Origin: an uncultured Bacteroides sp.
Lineage (GTDB): Bacteria > Bacteroidota > Bacteroidia > Bacteroidales > Bacteroidaceae
Length of the DNA stretch: 64,000 nt
Direction: 5' to 3'
Assembly: GCA_945607605.1 (NCBI GenBank)
Contig: CALYZE010000003.1
Span: 1-64,000 of the forward strand
Shown here one piece after another: positions 33,364 to 43,365 of the stretch; position 1 is the first letter of the stretch, and each line of letters starts with the position of its first letter. Both the position numbers and the translations under genes were made by a program. The notes beneath the pieces are model-generated. The model was not told the origin of the DNA and made no database searches. It was given only the letters and a program-made list of their open reading frames with translations.

Positions 33364-35211
33364 ATGAAGACAAGAAAGTGGCCGGCTTTATGTTTGGCAA
33401 TTCTTACAATGTGTATGGGAGCTTGTCAAGATTGGGGGCAGATGGATCCACCTGCAGGAAACCAGAAATATCCCAAATTAGAACAAGTTTTAAAGATGAC
33501 TTTTGAGGAGGAAGAATTCGATCCCGAAAGCCTCAACTATTATGCCTACGAAGGCGGAAACATAGCTGAGATTGAAGATGATAAAGTACATGGAAAAGTA
33601 CTTCACCTACTCGATGGTTATGCCCGTATGTTTAATCCCCTGAATAGTGTGGAAGTACAGAATGGCGTATCACTGACATTTTGGGTAAAGCAGGCAGTTC
33701 GCATCGACGAAGAAACGGAAGAACAATTGGAACCTGACTTGGTAGGTGCTCTCTTCTCTTTTCAAAACAGCAACGGTACACAACGCATGTTCCTCACCGC
33801 CAACGGTTGGCTAAAATATGAAGGTGTGGATGGCGAATACGAAGTCAACAACCCCGAAGCCAACAAAGTTTCCCAAAACCCATTGCTGCTACCTGCCGGA
33901 GAATGGCACTATATGGCCATTACTATTCGCAATGACGGCTACAGTATCTATGTGGATGGCAAACAGCGTATTGACAAGATGGTGGAACAATCAGACTTTG
34001 ACTTTGGAAAGATTGTACAGTTTATGGCTGGCACATCTTATCTCTATATAGGTAACGGCTCAGACTCTCCCACACAAGAGATGTGGATAGACGATATCAC
34101 AATTTATCGCAATCAAATTACCGACATTCAATGCCAAACACCCAACATAGGCAGTGAAGAAGGTGCCTTCGAATATCTTGTTGGAACCCCTATTATTACT
34201 GTAGGTGCAGCAGACAATTCGGCAGCTTGGTGGACGGCATTCTCCAATTATTTCAGAATACCGGCCAACGGTAGTATGAAGTTTAAATTCATCAACCACA
34301 CCAATGGCAAGAACAACTGGAACAACTGGTGTTTCGCTCTCTGTACCGATGACGAACGGGGTGGAACTGACTATGCCGAATACTTCCTTATCCGTTCCGA
34401 CCTCTACGGATGGGGTGATAGCTATGCCTCGGGCACATGGACCAGCGAGGGTTACGACAACTGGGACACTTTCCGTGCCGACATGGAAGGAGCAGAAGTG
34501 ACAGTGACCGTCCAACGCAACGGAGCAACCGTGTCTGTAGAAGCGGTGGCCAAAGCCATCAATGGCAACGTGTATAAAGAAGCTTTTACCACCACTTGCG
34601 GTGACGGTACACAAGTAGTCCGCGCCTTCTTTGTAGTGGATGGTGCACACATCGTATTCGATACCGAAGAAACCTCAGCATTGACTACGGTTCCACTGAC
34701 AAAGAATACGATTGGTGCCGAAGATTGTTCAACTGCTTGGTGGACGGAATTCTCAGACTATTTCCAGATCTTCGCCGGACAAAATCTACATCTTGAGTTC
34801 GAGAACCACACAAACGGTGTTGGCAACTGGAACAACTGGAATCTCAGTCTCTGCACCGATGCCGAACGAGGTGGAAGTGACTATGCCGAATACTTCGTCA
34901 TTCGTTCCGACCTTTACGGATGGGGTGAAAGTTATGCCTCAGGCACATGGAGCAGTGAAGGATATGGTGACTGGAATGCTTTCCGTGCCGACATGGAAGG
35001 AGCTAAAGTAACCATCGATATTCAGCGCAACGGCGCTACGGTGACCACCACTGCAGTAGCTACCGCCAAGAATGGTAACGTGTATAAAGAAACTTTTGTG
35101 ACAGATTGCGGGGACGGAAGCCAAACGATACGGGCATTCCTGATTGTGGATGGAGCTCATCTCAAGATGAATCATTCCAATTGTTATCTGTACATTCCTT
35201 TATTCAAGTAA
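33364..35211 (+). CDS. Surface glycan-binding lipoprotein with LamG-like domain and two tandem repeat domains
   Basis: The 615-residue product has a lipoprotein signal (MGAC, then QDWGQMD with acidic residues, suggesting surface export). Residues about 40-255 form a concanavalin-like/LamG domain (SLTFWVKQAV, GEWHYMAITIRNDGYSIYVDG, MWIDDITIYRNQ). Then come two copies of a 170-residue domain, from about 280 and 450, with strongly conserved NWNNW, DYAEYF, RSDLYGWG, SYASGTW and FRADMEGA. Trp-rich loops suggest carbohydrate binding; arabinan is inferred from context. It is the first gene of the plus arm, ahead of SusC/SusD. The repeat family itself is unknown to me. Confidence 0.8.
   Translation: MKTRKWPALCLAILTMCMGACQDWGQMDPPAGNQKYPKLEQVLKMTFEEEEFDPESLNYYAYEGGNIAEIEDDKVHGKVLHLLDGYARMFNPLNSVEVQNGVSLTFWVKQAVRIDEETEEQLEPDLVGALFSFQNSNGTQRMFLTANGWLKYEGVDGEYEVNNPEANKVSQNPLLLPAGEWHYMAITIRNDGYSIYVDGKQRIDKMVEQSDFDFGKIVQFMAGTSYLYIGNGSDSPTQEMWIDDITIYRNQITDIQCQTPNIGSEEGAFEYLVGTPIITVGAADNSAAWWTAFSNYFRIPANGSMKFKFINHTNGKNNWNNWCFALCTDDERGGTDYAEYFLIRSDLYGWGDSYASGTWTSEGYDNWDTFRADMEGAEVTVTVQRNGATVSVEAVAKAINGNVYKEAFTTTCGDGTQVVRAFFVVDGAHIVFDTEETSALTTVPLTKNTIGAEDCSTAWWTEFSDYFQIFAGQNLHLEFENHTNGVGNWNNWNLSLCTDAERGGSDYAEYFVIRSDLYGWGESYASGTWSSEGYGDWNAFRADMEGAKVTIDIQRNGATVTTTAVATAKNGNVYKETFVTDCGDGSQTIRAFLIVDGAHLKMNHSNCYLYIPLFK
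34201..35175 (+). repeat. Coding tandem duplication, 510-bp period
   Basis: The segment from 34201 is repeated from 34711 within the binding lipoprotein gene. Near-identical runs (for example over the codons for DYAEYF, RSDLYGWG and SYASGTW) show that this is a DNA-level duplication with limited divergence, strongest in the middle of each unit and weaker at the edges. Confidence 0.85.
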
Positions 35212-35236
35212 CAACCTTTATAAATAAAAATATATT

Positions 35237-38200
35237 ATGGACAACAAAACAATTGCAATATCAGCAGCTTCTCGCCTAGCGAGTATACTGCTGGCATTCG
35301 CCTTCCTGTTAACCGGGCAAATGCTCTTTGCCCAGTCCAAGCAAGTGACTGGTGTGGTGAAAGATGCAACCGGAGAAACTGTTATCGGTGCCAGCGTACT
35401 TGAAAAAGGCACGACTAATAATGGTACTATTACTGATTTTGAAGGTAACTTCAAACTGACTGTTGGCAATGCAAATGCTACACTACAGATTTCATTCGTT
35501 GGCTATCAGACACAAGAAGTCAACCTGAACGGGAAGAGTTCGATTGTCGTTACCCTTAAAGAAGATTCTGAAATGCTGGACGAAGTAGTAGTAGTAGGCT
35601 ATGGTGCACAAAAGAAGGAAAGCGTAGTGGGTGCCATCTCCCAAGTATCTTCCAAAGAACTGCTCCAATCACCTGCTGCCAACGTATCTCAAGCCATTGC
35701 CGGTAAGATATCAGGTGTTATTACATCACAAACTTCCGGAGCTCCCGGTTCGGACGACACACAAATTTACATTCGTGGTCGTGCCACATTTGCCGGTGAT
35801 GCCCAGCCGCTTGTCTTGGTAGATGGCGTAGAGCGTGAATTCTCACAGATTGCTCCGGACGATATTGAAACAATCTCGGTATTGAAGGATGCTTCGGCAA
35901 CAGCCGTCTATGGTGTTCGCGGTGCAAACGGCGTTATGTTGATTACTACCAAACGTGGTAGAGAGCAGAAACCAGAAGTAAGTCTAACCGCTAATTGGCA
36001 AATACAAAGCCCTACGCGTACAGATACTTATCTGAATTCTTATCAATCGGTTAGTCTGTTGGAAGAAGCCCTTGCCAACAATGGACTTCCTTCGCAATAT
36101 TCTGCCAGCGATTTGGAGATGTATCGCAAATCAAGTGCCGGTGAATTAATCGGTTTGGATGCAATGTTATATCCCAATGTAAATTGGTATGATGAAGTCT
36201 TGAAAAGTTCCTCTCCTGCACAGCGCTATAACGTGAGTGTGCGTGGTGGTACCAAACGTATGCGCTACTACGCTTCCGGCGAATTATACGACCAGAAAGG
36301 TTTGATAAAGAACTTGAGCAACGACAAGTATGGCAATTCTTCAAGCCCCAGCTTCCGCCGTTATGCGTTCCGCGCCAACATGGACTTGTTCCTGACAAAA
36401 GACTTGACTTTCTCCGTCAACTTTGGTACTCGCTTCGAAGAACGCAAGGGTTCCAATACAACTGAAAGTTCAAACTATAGCCAGATATTTTATGAAATGA
36501 ATCATACTCCCGGATGGCTTTTCCCTGTATCTACAGTAGTGCAAAACGGCGAGAAACAGGAAACGATCTATGGAGGTAGTTCACAATATCAGAACAACAT
36601 TGTAGCATCCTTGACCAAAGGTGGATATTACAAAGCCACAAATACAATCAACGAAACCAACTTCATTCTTGACTATAAGATGGATTGGCTTACACAAGGA
36701 TTAAGCGTAAAAGGAATGGCCTCATTCGACTACGACTCTTACGACAAAACCCTTTACACCGCAAGTTTCGCTACTTACGAACTGAACAACCGGGATGATT
36801 TTGGGAATATCGATGCCTACAATCGTTTCAACACCGATGGTGAGATGGCAGGCAGAAAAGATTCTTATACCATCTACAAGCTTTATATGGAAGCACAAAT
36901 CAACTATGCTCGCCAATTCGGGAAACACGATGTAACCGCTATGGTGCTCTACAACCAAAACGATTATCGTTACAGAGCTGACTTGGCTAAGCGTTATCAA
37001 GGTTTGGTGGGTCGCGTCACTTATGGATATGACGATCGTTATTTGGCAGAAGTAAACTTCGGTTATAACGGTTCGGAGAACTTCATGAAAGGCAAACGTT
37101 TCGGGTTCTTCCCCGCCTTCTCTTTAGGTTGGCGCGTCAGCAATGAATCTTTTATGGAAAACACGAAAGAATGGCTGACTAATTTAAAAATCCGTGCTTC
37201 TTACGGCCAGGTAGGTAACGATGTATATACCGTGAATGGGGTGGCTCAACGTTTTCTCTATGAAGAAAAGTGGAGCCAGATCAGCAACGATTATATGTTC
37301 GGTACCAGCGGTAAATCAGGTATCTACGAAACACAATATCCTAACTACGCTGTAACTTGGGAGCGTGCTCACAAGTACAATCTCGGTGTAGAATTCGGGT
37401 TATGGAACGGGCTGCTGAATGGTAACGTCGATCTTTTCTATGAAAAACGTAATGACATTCTGACCAACTATTTGACACGCCCCGAATGGGTAGGCGTAAC
37501 AATGGCTGCCGGCAACTTGGGAAAAACGGTAAACAGTGGTTATGAAATTGAACTGAAACATAACAACCGCCTCGGCAAAGATTTTTCATACAACGTTGGT
37601 CTCACCTTCTCTCATGCTAAGAATGAGATAAAAAATATGGATGAGCCTGCTCTAAAGACTGGCTATCGCAAACGTGAAGGTCATCCCATTGGTCAGTATT
37701 ACGGATTGGTATCCGATGGCTTTGTTACTTCTGCCGATCTGACTAATCCTAATTTCCCGACTTCGACCTTTGGAAATGTACAAGTGGGTGACCTAAGATA
37801 CCGCGATATGAACAATGATGGTTTCATAGACGAACGGGACGAGACGTTCATAGGTTATAGCGATGTGCCCGAAAATACCTATGCACTTACCTTGGGAGGC
37901 ACCTACAAAGGCATTGGTTTCAGTGTCATGTTTCAAGGAGTAGACCACGTAAGCCGTTATTATGACGCAGAAGCGATGTACGCTTTCGTCAGCGGAGGTA
38001 AAGTGAAAGAGCATCATTTAGACCGTTGGAATCCTTCGGTATCAGAATCAGAGAATCTGGCAAATGCCAAATATCCGTTACTTCACTATGACAGCTACGG
38101 CGACCACAATCAACGTCAGAACTCTTTCTTCTTAAAGAATGGTGCTTTCTTGCGTTTAAAAAACATTGAATTGAGCTATACATTGCCCATCAAATGGACA

Positions 38201-38356
38201 GAAAAAGTAGGTATGAGCGACTGTCGCATCTATGTAAATGGCAACAACCTGATCACTTGGGATCATCTGGATGATCTGTGCGACCCGGAAAGCAATGGAT
38301 CCAATCGCTATCCGATTATGAAGACAGTGAACTTTGGTGTAAATATTAAATTCTGA
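35237..38356 (+). CDS. SusC-like TonB-dependent transporter 1 (arabinan)
   Basis: The 1039-residue outer-membrane protein has a signal peptide (SILLAFAFLLTGQMLFAQ) and an N-terminal carboxypeptidase-D-like domain (QVTGVVKDATGETVIGASV to about residue 115). A canonical region DEVVVVGYGAQKK contains the TonB box, followed by the plug (QAIAGKISGV, IYIRGRATF, TISVLKDASATAVYGVRGAN) and a 22-strand barrel ending KTVNFGVNIKF. With its SusD partner it imports arabino-oligosaccharides into the periplasm. It starts 25 bases after the binding lipoprotein gene, and susD follows 6 bases after its stop. Confidence 0.95.
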   Translation: MDNKTIAISAASRLASILLAFAFLLTGQMLFAQSKQVTGVVKDATGETVIGASVLEKGTTNNGTITDFEGNFKLTVGNANATLQISFVGYQTQEVNLNGKSSIVVTLKEDSEMLDEVVVVGYGAQKKESVVGAISQVSSKELLQSPAANVSQAIAGKISGVITSQTSGAPGSDDTQIYIRGRATFAGDAQPLVLVDGVEREFSQIAPDDIETISVLKDASATAVYGVRGANGVMLITTKRGREQKPEVSLTANWQIQSPTRTDTYLNSYQSVSLLEEALANNGLPSQYSASDLEMYRKSSAGELIGLDAMLYPNVNWYDEVLKSSSPAQRYNVSVRGGTKRMRYYASGELYDQKGLIKNLSNDKYGNSSSPSFRRYAFRANMDLFLTKDLTFSVNFGTRFEERKGSNTTESSNYSQIFYEMNHTPGWLFPVSTVVQNGEKQETIYGGSSQYQNNIVASLTKGGYYKATNTINETNFILDYKMDWLTQGLSVKGMASFDYDSYDKTLYTASFATYELNNRDDFGNIDAYNRFNTDGEMAGRKDSYTIYKLYMEAQINYARQFGKHDVTAMVLYNQNDYRYRADLAKRYQGLVGRVTYGYDDRYLAEVNFGYNGSENFMKGKRFGFFPAFSLGWRVSNESFMENTKEWLTNLKIRASYGQVGNDVYTVNGVAQRFLYEEKWSQISNDYMFGTSGKSGIYETQYPNYAVTWERAHKYNLGVEFGLWNGLLNGNVDLFYEKRNDILTNYLTRPEWVGVTMAAGNLGKTVNSGYEIELKHNNRLGKDFSYNVGLTFSHAKNEIKNMDEPALKTGYRKREGHPIGQYYGLVSDGFVTSADLTNPNFPTSTFGNVQVGDLRYRDMNNDGFIDERDETFIGYSDVPENTYALTLGGTYKGIGFSVMFQGVDHVSRYYDAEAMYAFVSGGKVKEHHLDRWNPSVSESENLANAKYPLLHYDSYGDHNQRQNSFFLKNGAFLRLKNIELSYTLPIKWTEKVGMSDCRIYVNGNNLITWDHLDDLCDPESNGSNRYPIMKTVNFGVNIKF

Positions 38357-38362
38357 TAGAAG

Positions 38363-40117
38363 ATGAAAAAGACATTATTATATAGCATTTTTGCCCTGAG
38401 CATTGCCTCTGCTACGCTCACTTCTTGTGAAGATATGTTTGGAGGCTTTTTGGACAAACAGCCCAGCAATGAATTGACTGGCGAAGAAGTGTTCAGCGAT
38501 TGGAACTTAATGTTACAGTTTCATTACGACACTTACAACTTTCTGCGCCACGGTGCTTGCCGCATCAACAGTTCGTGGTTGGATGCTGCTACAGACTTGG
38601 CAGAAACCAGTTATGCAACCGGCGGTGTACGCACCTCATTCAACATTGGCAATTACTACGGTGGTGGAGGTTCAGCCGAGCTAAGTGGTACTTGGGAACA
38701 TTATTACCGCGGCATCCGTAAATGTAACATGATACTTGAACGTATAGAAAACGTACCCAAAAATCCGGACCTGACAGAGGATACTTATCTGGAGCATAAG
38801 GCTAATATCATCTCAGAAGCTCGGTTCCTGCGCGCTTGGTTTTACTGGGAACTCTTTCTGCGCTATGGTCCTATTCCCTTAGTAACAGAAGTGCTCGATC
38901 CGAACGGTGACTTATTAAGTAATTATACCACCCGCCCGAGTATAAAAGAATACGTCGTTGATTTTGTTCTTAAGGAGCTAAACGAATGTGAAAAGGGATT
39001 GATGATTCATGCAGATGCATCCAATGCCACCTATGCCGGACGTATTGGTCAACCTATGGCACGTGCACTTTATAGCCGCATCATGCTCTATATGGCAAGC
39101 CCACGTTATAGCAGCGAATCAGGCATCACGTGGCAACAAGCCGCTGATGCGACCAAAAGCTTCATAGATACTTACGGTAGTCACTATGCGCTGATGCAAG
39201 GCACGGATGCCAAAACCGCATTAACCAATGCATGGCTCTTAACACCATATACAGAAAGCAATAAAGAGATGATATTCTATCGCAATGATGGAACCATCTC
39301 GTGGGGCGGCATTTCAAATGATACTCCGGTAGGTGAAGGTGGCAACGGTGGTCTTTGCCCTTCACAGAATCTGGTGGATATGTATGATATGATCGACGGC
39401 AGCTCACCTTTCCAAGAATATGATCAAACAGGAGCCCCAGTTTACAACGGAATTATTCCGACCATCAATACTTCAAGTGGTTATAGCGATGCCTCAATGT
39501 GGGCTAACCGCGATAGACGTCTGGCTGCAGCCATCCTGTATAATGGCGTATCTTGGGGAAATGGCGTAATTAACGTTGTCAAAGGACAGCGTGACAACCC
39601 TATAGGTAATGCCAATGCTACTCCGACAGGTTATTACGTACGCAAATACATCCCCGAAACCATATTGAGTGCCAATCACAGTGGTAATTCACGCCGCCTT
39701 TGGACTATTATCCGTTATGCGGAAATCTTGTTGAACTATGCTGAAGCCTTAAACGAAGTACAAGGTCCTTGTCAGGAAGTATACAATCTGCTCGACTTGA
39801 TTCGCCATCGCGCAGGCATCACAGGAAATGTTGCCGACCGCATAGATTTGAACACAAAAGAGAAGATGCGCAACTTCATCCACAAAGAACGTACGGTAGA
39901 ACTAGCATTCGAAGAACATCGTGCATGGGATGTACGTCGTTGGAATGTAGCGGAAGAAGCTTTGGGACGCGATATCATTGGCGTTGACGTAGCTGCCAAT
40001 GGAACAATCACCCGTAAAGTGGCTCAAAAACGCGTATTCCAAAAGAAGATGTACCTCTACCCTATTCCTGAAGGGGAATACTGGAAGACGGGAATTGAAA
40101 ACAATCCAGATTGGTAA
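38363..40117 (+). CDS. SusD-like surface glycan-binding lipoprotein 1
   Basis: The 584-residue lipoprotein has a signal ending TLTSC followed by EDMF (surface-export type). It has SusD/RagB sequence features: FLDKQPSNELTGEEVFSDWN near the N-terminus, the TPR-helix part ANIISEARFLRAWFYWELFL, the C-terminal LNYAEALNEVQGPCQEVYNL and RTVELAFEEHRAWDVRRWN, and the end LYPIPEGEYWK. It caps the neighbouring SusC barrel and delivers glycan to it. The next gene begins 21 bases later. Confidence 0.95.
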   Translation: MKKTLLYSIFALSIASATLTSCEDMFGGFLDKQPSNELTGEEVFSDWNLMLQFHYDTYNFLRHGACRINSSWLDAATDLAETSYATGGVRTSFNIGNYYGGGGSAELSGTWEHYYRGIRKCNMILERIENVPKNPDLTEDTYLEHKANIISEARFLRAWFYWELFLRYGPIPLVTEVLDPNGDLLSNYTTRPSIKEYVVDFVLKELNECEKGLMIHADASNATYAGRIGQPMARALYSRIMLYMASPRYSSESGITWQQAADATKSFIDTYGSHYALMQGTDAKTALTNAWLLTPYTESNKEMIFYRNDGTISWGGISNDTPVGEGGNGGLCPSQNLVDMYDMIDGSSPFQEYDQTGAPVYNGIIPTINTSSGYSDASMWANRDRRLAAAILYNGVSWGNGVINVVKGQRDNPIGNANATPTGYYVRKYIPETILSANHSGNSRRLWTIIRYAEILLNYAEALNEVQGPCQEVYNLLDLIRHRAGITGNVADRIDLNTKEKMRNFIHKERTVELAFEEHRAWDVRRWNVAEEALGRDIIGVDVAANGTITRKVAQKRVFQKKMYLYPIPEGEYWKTGIENNPDW

Positions 40118-40138
40118 TTCTTAAATCGAATATAGAAC

Positions 40139-43100
40139 ATGTATAAATTGAATCATATCATAAATAAATTGGCAGTGGCAAGCAAAGCCTTCTTACTGCT
40201 AACTTTACTCTTTGCCGTCGGCACTGCTTGGGCACAGAATACACAGATATTGAAAGGTCGCATTGTGGATGCCACAGGTAATCCTATTGCCGGAGCGGTA
40301 ATAAACATTGCTGAAGAAAGCCGCATCGTCCTTTCCGACGAAAACGGTTACTTTAGTTTGAAAAATGTAAAAGCATCAGATGAAATATGCATCAGTAGTG
40401 TGGGATATAAAAAGACACAAATACCCGTTGATTTCAATGAAGGCTTCAACATTGAATTGGAATCAGATCTCGACGAGTATCTTCATACTACTCCTATAGC
40501 ATTCGGACACAAAACCAAGAAATTGGTTACCGAATCAACCTCTGTAGTAACTGGCGAAGAATTGCAAAAGCACCCTATCACCGTACTTCAAAATGCTTTC
40601 ACCTCTACCGTTACCGGAATGGAAACCTACGAGTGGTCAAGCGAACCGGGATGGACAGAAACAGCCATGTATATTCGTGGAATCCGAACCATGAACTCTG
40701 GTGCCCGTGCTCCACTAGTTATAGTAGACAATATGGAACGTGACCTTTCTTTCCTCGACGCATTTCCCATCGAAAGCATCACTATTCTTAAAGATGCTGC
40801 TGCTACTGCCATTTATGGTATGCGTGGTGCCAATGGTGCAATTTTGGTAACTACCAAACGAGGTAGCGCCGGAAAGACTAATATTGATTTCACGCAAGAG
40901 GTTGGTTTCCAAATGTTGAGCAACAAAATGGAAAATCAGAATTCCTACAACATGGCTATGACACGTAACCGCGTGAAATATCTAGACGGACAGAATCCTA
41001 TGTACACGGATGAACAGATTGAAAAATATCGTCGTGTATCCAATGGGGAAGAATTGGAAGGTATCGACAAATACAGATACTTCAATACTAGTTGGGCCGA
41101 TGAACTCTACCGTGAAACAGCTCCGATGTACAAAACTAATCTGCAAATCAGCGGTGGCAACCAGCGTGCTCGTTATTATGTTTCATTTTCTTATCTCCGT
41201 CAGGAAGGAATGTGGAATGAGAAATGGACCAACTATAACAAAAACTACAATACCGGTCACACACTGAATCGTTGGAATCTACGTTCAAATATCGATATTG
41301 ACGTCACCAAGCATCTCAATGTATCTCTTGATTTAGGAGGACGTATTGACAATATTACACAACCCACGGAAGGCGTGTTCAGTTTAACTACATTTGGAGT
41401 TGTGGAAGCGAATCCTATGGAACCGGTATATACACCGGATGGCAGAATCTACGCCTCCAGTACGGCTAACAATGCCGGCCGCTACCTTGCCGCTTCTGGT
41501 CAGGAAAAGAATCGCCGCCGTAATCTATACTCTACATTAAATGTTAATGGTGACTTAAGCCCAATATTGAAAGGTTTGAAAGTGAATGCGACCATCAGTT
41601 TCGACTCTTATGAAACATTCGAATCTACTCAAAGGAATAGTGTCAATTCATACAACTATGATTATATGAATATGGATGTAACTGATCCATCACAGTTCAA
41701 ATATACACAATACACCACTTATTCCGCCTTGAGTGATCCGACACCCAATCAGCGCGCATTCTACTACAATCTGAACTTGATGGGTGGCTTAGGTTATAAC
41801 AACAAGTTTGGTCAGCACACTGTCGAAGCCCGCGCTTTTGCACGTGCTTACCGGAATCAATCAAACGGATATGAGTCTTCTAACCGTTATCTCTCATACA
41901 ACGGACAAGTGACTTACGATTATGCTAACCGCTATATCTTCTCAGGAAATATTTCGCGCATGGCTTCCGACAACTTCAGAGAGGATGAACGATGGGGTAC
42001 TTTCTATGGTGCCTCTGCAGGTTGGGTAGCCTCAGAAGAACCTTGGTTGAAGAATAAAAATATGGATCTCTTGAAACTCCGTGCTTCTTATGGTCGCGCA
42101 GGACAATCTACCACAGGGGGAGGTCGTTATGCATACCAGAATACTTATGGTTCTGCTACCGGTTACGGTTTCGGCTACTCAGGATCTTATGTCAATGGAT
42201 TCGCAGAAACCATGGCAGGCAATGCCAATAACAAATGGGAAATCTCAGATATGTTGAATATTGGATTAGATTTCGATTTCTGGAACAAGAAGCTTTATGG
42301 TGCAGTAGACGTATTCAAAGAATGGCGTTCCAATATTTTAGTTACCCGAACCAGTGTACCTTCACTTTTAGGAATCTCCGTAGCAAAAGATTCATATGGG
42401 AAAGCTGAAACAAAAGGGTTTGAAGTTACTCTCGGACACCGGAAAAACATTGGTAATTTCAACTATTATATTGAAGGTATGCTGACTTATAACACCAATA
42501 AGATTACTGAAATGGACGAAACGGAACCTAACGTTGAATGGCAACGCAAAACCGGTAATCGCATTTATGACTACACCTCTGTAGCTGGTTTGTACGAAAA
42601 CACATTCAATAACGGTGTAGGTGGCTGGAATCGTTATAAATTCATACAATGGGCCAACGATGCCAACCTAATTGCAACCAGTCAACAAGATGCTATCGAT
42701 CATCCAGAAAAATATCCGTATAACGCTGCTTCCAACGGTGCACAAAAATTGGGTACAGCCATATTCAAAGATTTAAATGGAGACCGTCAGATTGACTCTA
42801 ACGATATGATACCTGATACTTACACTATTATTCCCGAACTGATTCCGACTATTAACTTAGGCTTCGAATGGAAAGGATTTGATGCACGTGCCGTGTTTAC
42901 TGCTTACCTGAACCGTGATGTGTTTCTTTCTCCGGCTGTAGCTTGGTCAGGATGGGGCAACCAAGGTACTCATGAAGTGGTAAAAACATGGGGATATTAC
43001 ACGGACAACCCACTTGATTCACGCAACATGAACGCTACCTATCCGCGACCGACTTACGGCAGCTATAATGCCATCGATAGTGACCGCGATACGGGAACTT

Positions 43101-43348
43101 ATCAAAATGACATCTGGATTGTCAACGGTAACTTTTTATCTCTGCGTAATGTAGAAGTGGGGTATTCATTACCCAAACGGTTCATTGCAAAGGCTAACTT
43201 GACTAATTGTCGTCTCTACTTCAGCGGATATAACCTCTGCACATGGAGTAACGTACCCGATGGTTGTGACCCCGAAAAGCCGATGAGTTACGTATGGTGG
43301 TATCCGAAAACCCGAACATTTACATTCGGTATAAACATTGGTTTCTAA
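40139..43348 (+). CDS. SusC-like TonB-dependent transporter 2 (arabinan), atypical TonB-box region
   Basis: The 1069-residue outer-membrane protein has a signal peptide (AFLLLTLLFAVGTAWAQ), carboxypeptidase-like domain (LKGRIVDATGNPIAGAVINI), plug (LQNAFTSTVTGMET, MYIRGIRTMNSG, SITILKDAAATAIYGMRGAN) and barrel ending RTFTFGINIGF. Where most SusC proteins have DEVVVVGYG, this one reads DEYLHTTPIAFGHKTKK, so its TonB-box segment is divergent. It may import a different size class of arabinan fragment from that of transporter 1. Paired with the following SusD-like gene (17-base gap). Confidence 0.94.
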   Translation: MYKLNHIINKLAVASKAFLLLTLLFAVGTAWAQNTQILKGRIVDATGNPIAGAVINIAEESRIVLSDENGYFSLKNVKASDEICISSVGYKKTQIPVDFNEGFNIELESDLDEYLHTTPIAFGHKTKKLVTESTSVVTGEELQKHPITVLQNAFTSTVTGMETYEWSSEPGWTETAMYIRGIRTMNSGARAPLVIVDNMERDLSFLDAFPIESITILKDAAATAIYGMRGANGAILVTTKRGSAGKTNIDFTQEVGFQMLSNKMENQNSYNMAMTRNRVKYLDGQNPMYTDEQIEKYRRVSNGEELEGIDKYRYFNTSWADELYRETAPMYKTNLQISGGNQRARYYVSFSYLRQEGMWNEKWTNYNKNYNTGHTLNRWNLRSNIDIDVTKHLNVSLDLGGRIDNITQPTEGVFSLTTFGVVEANPMEPVYTPDGRIYASSTANNAGRYLAASGQEKNRRRNLYSTLNVNGDLSPILKGLKVNATISFDSYETFESTQRNSVNSYNYDYMNMDVTDPSQFKYTQYTTYSALSDPTPNQRAFYYNLNLMGGLGYNNKFGQHTVEARAFARAYRNQSNGYESSNRYLSYNGQVTYDYANRYIFSGNISRMASDNFREDERWGTFYGASAGWVASEEPWLKNKNMDLLKLRASYGRAGQSTTGGGRYAYQNTYGSATGYGFGYSGSYVNGFAETMAGNANNKWEISDMLNIGLDFDFWNKKLYGAVDVFKEWRSNILVTRTSVPSLLGISVAKDSYGKAETKGFEVTLGHRKNIGNFNYYIEGMLTYNTNKITEMDETEPNVEWQRKTGNRIYDYTSVAGLYENTFNNGVGGWNRYKFIQWANDANLIATSQQDAIDHPEKYPYNAASNGAQKLGTAIFKDLNGDRQIDSNDMIPDTYTIIPELIPTINLGFEWKGFDARAVFTAYLNRDVFLSPAVAWSGWGNQGTHEVVKTWGYYTDNPLDSRNMNATYPRPTYGSYNAIDSDRDTGTYQNDIWIVNGNFLSLRNVEVGYSLPKRFIAKANLTNCRLYFSGYNLCTWSNVPDGCDPEKPMSYVWWYPKTRTFTFGINIGF

Positions 43349-43365
43349 TCAGAAAATAGAAAAAC

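Noticed and set aside
34060..34650. 196-codon minus-strand frame inside the binding lipoprotein gene
   Set aside because: It is antisense to the duplicated coding region and mirrors its repeat pattern.
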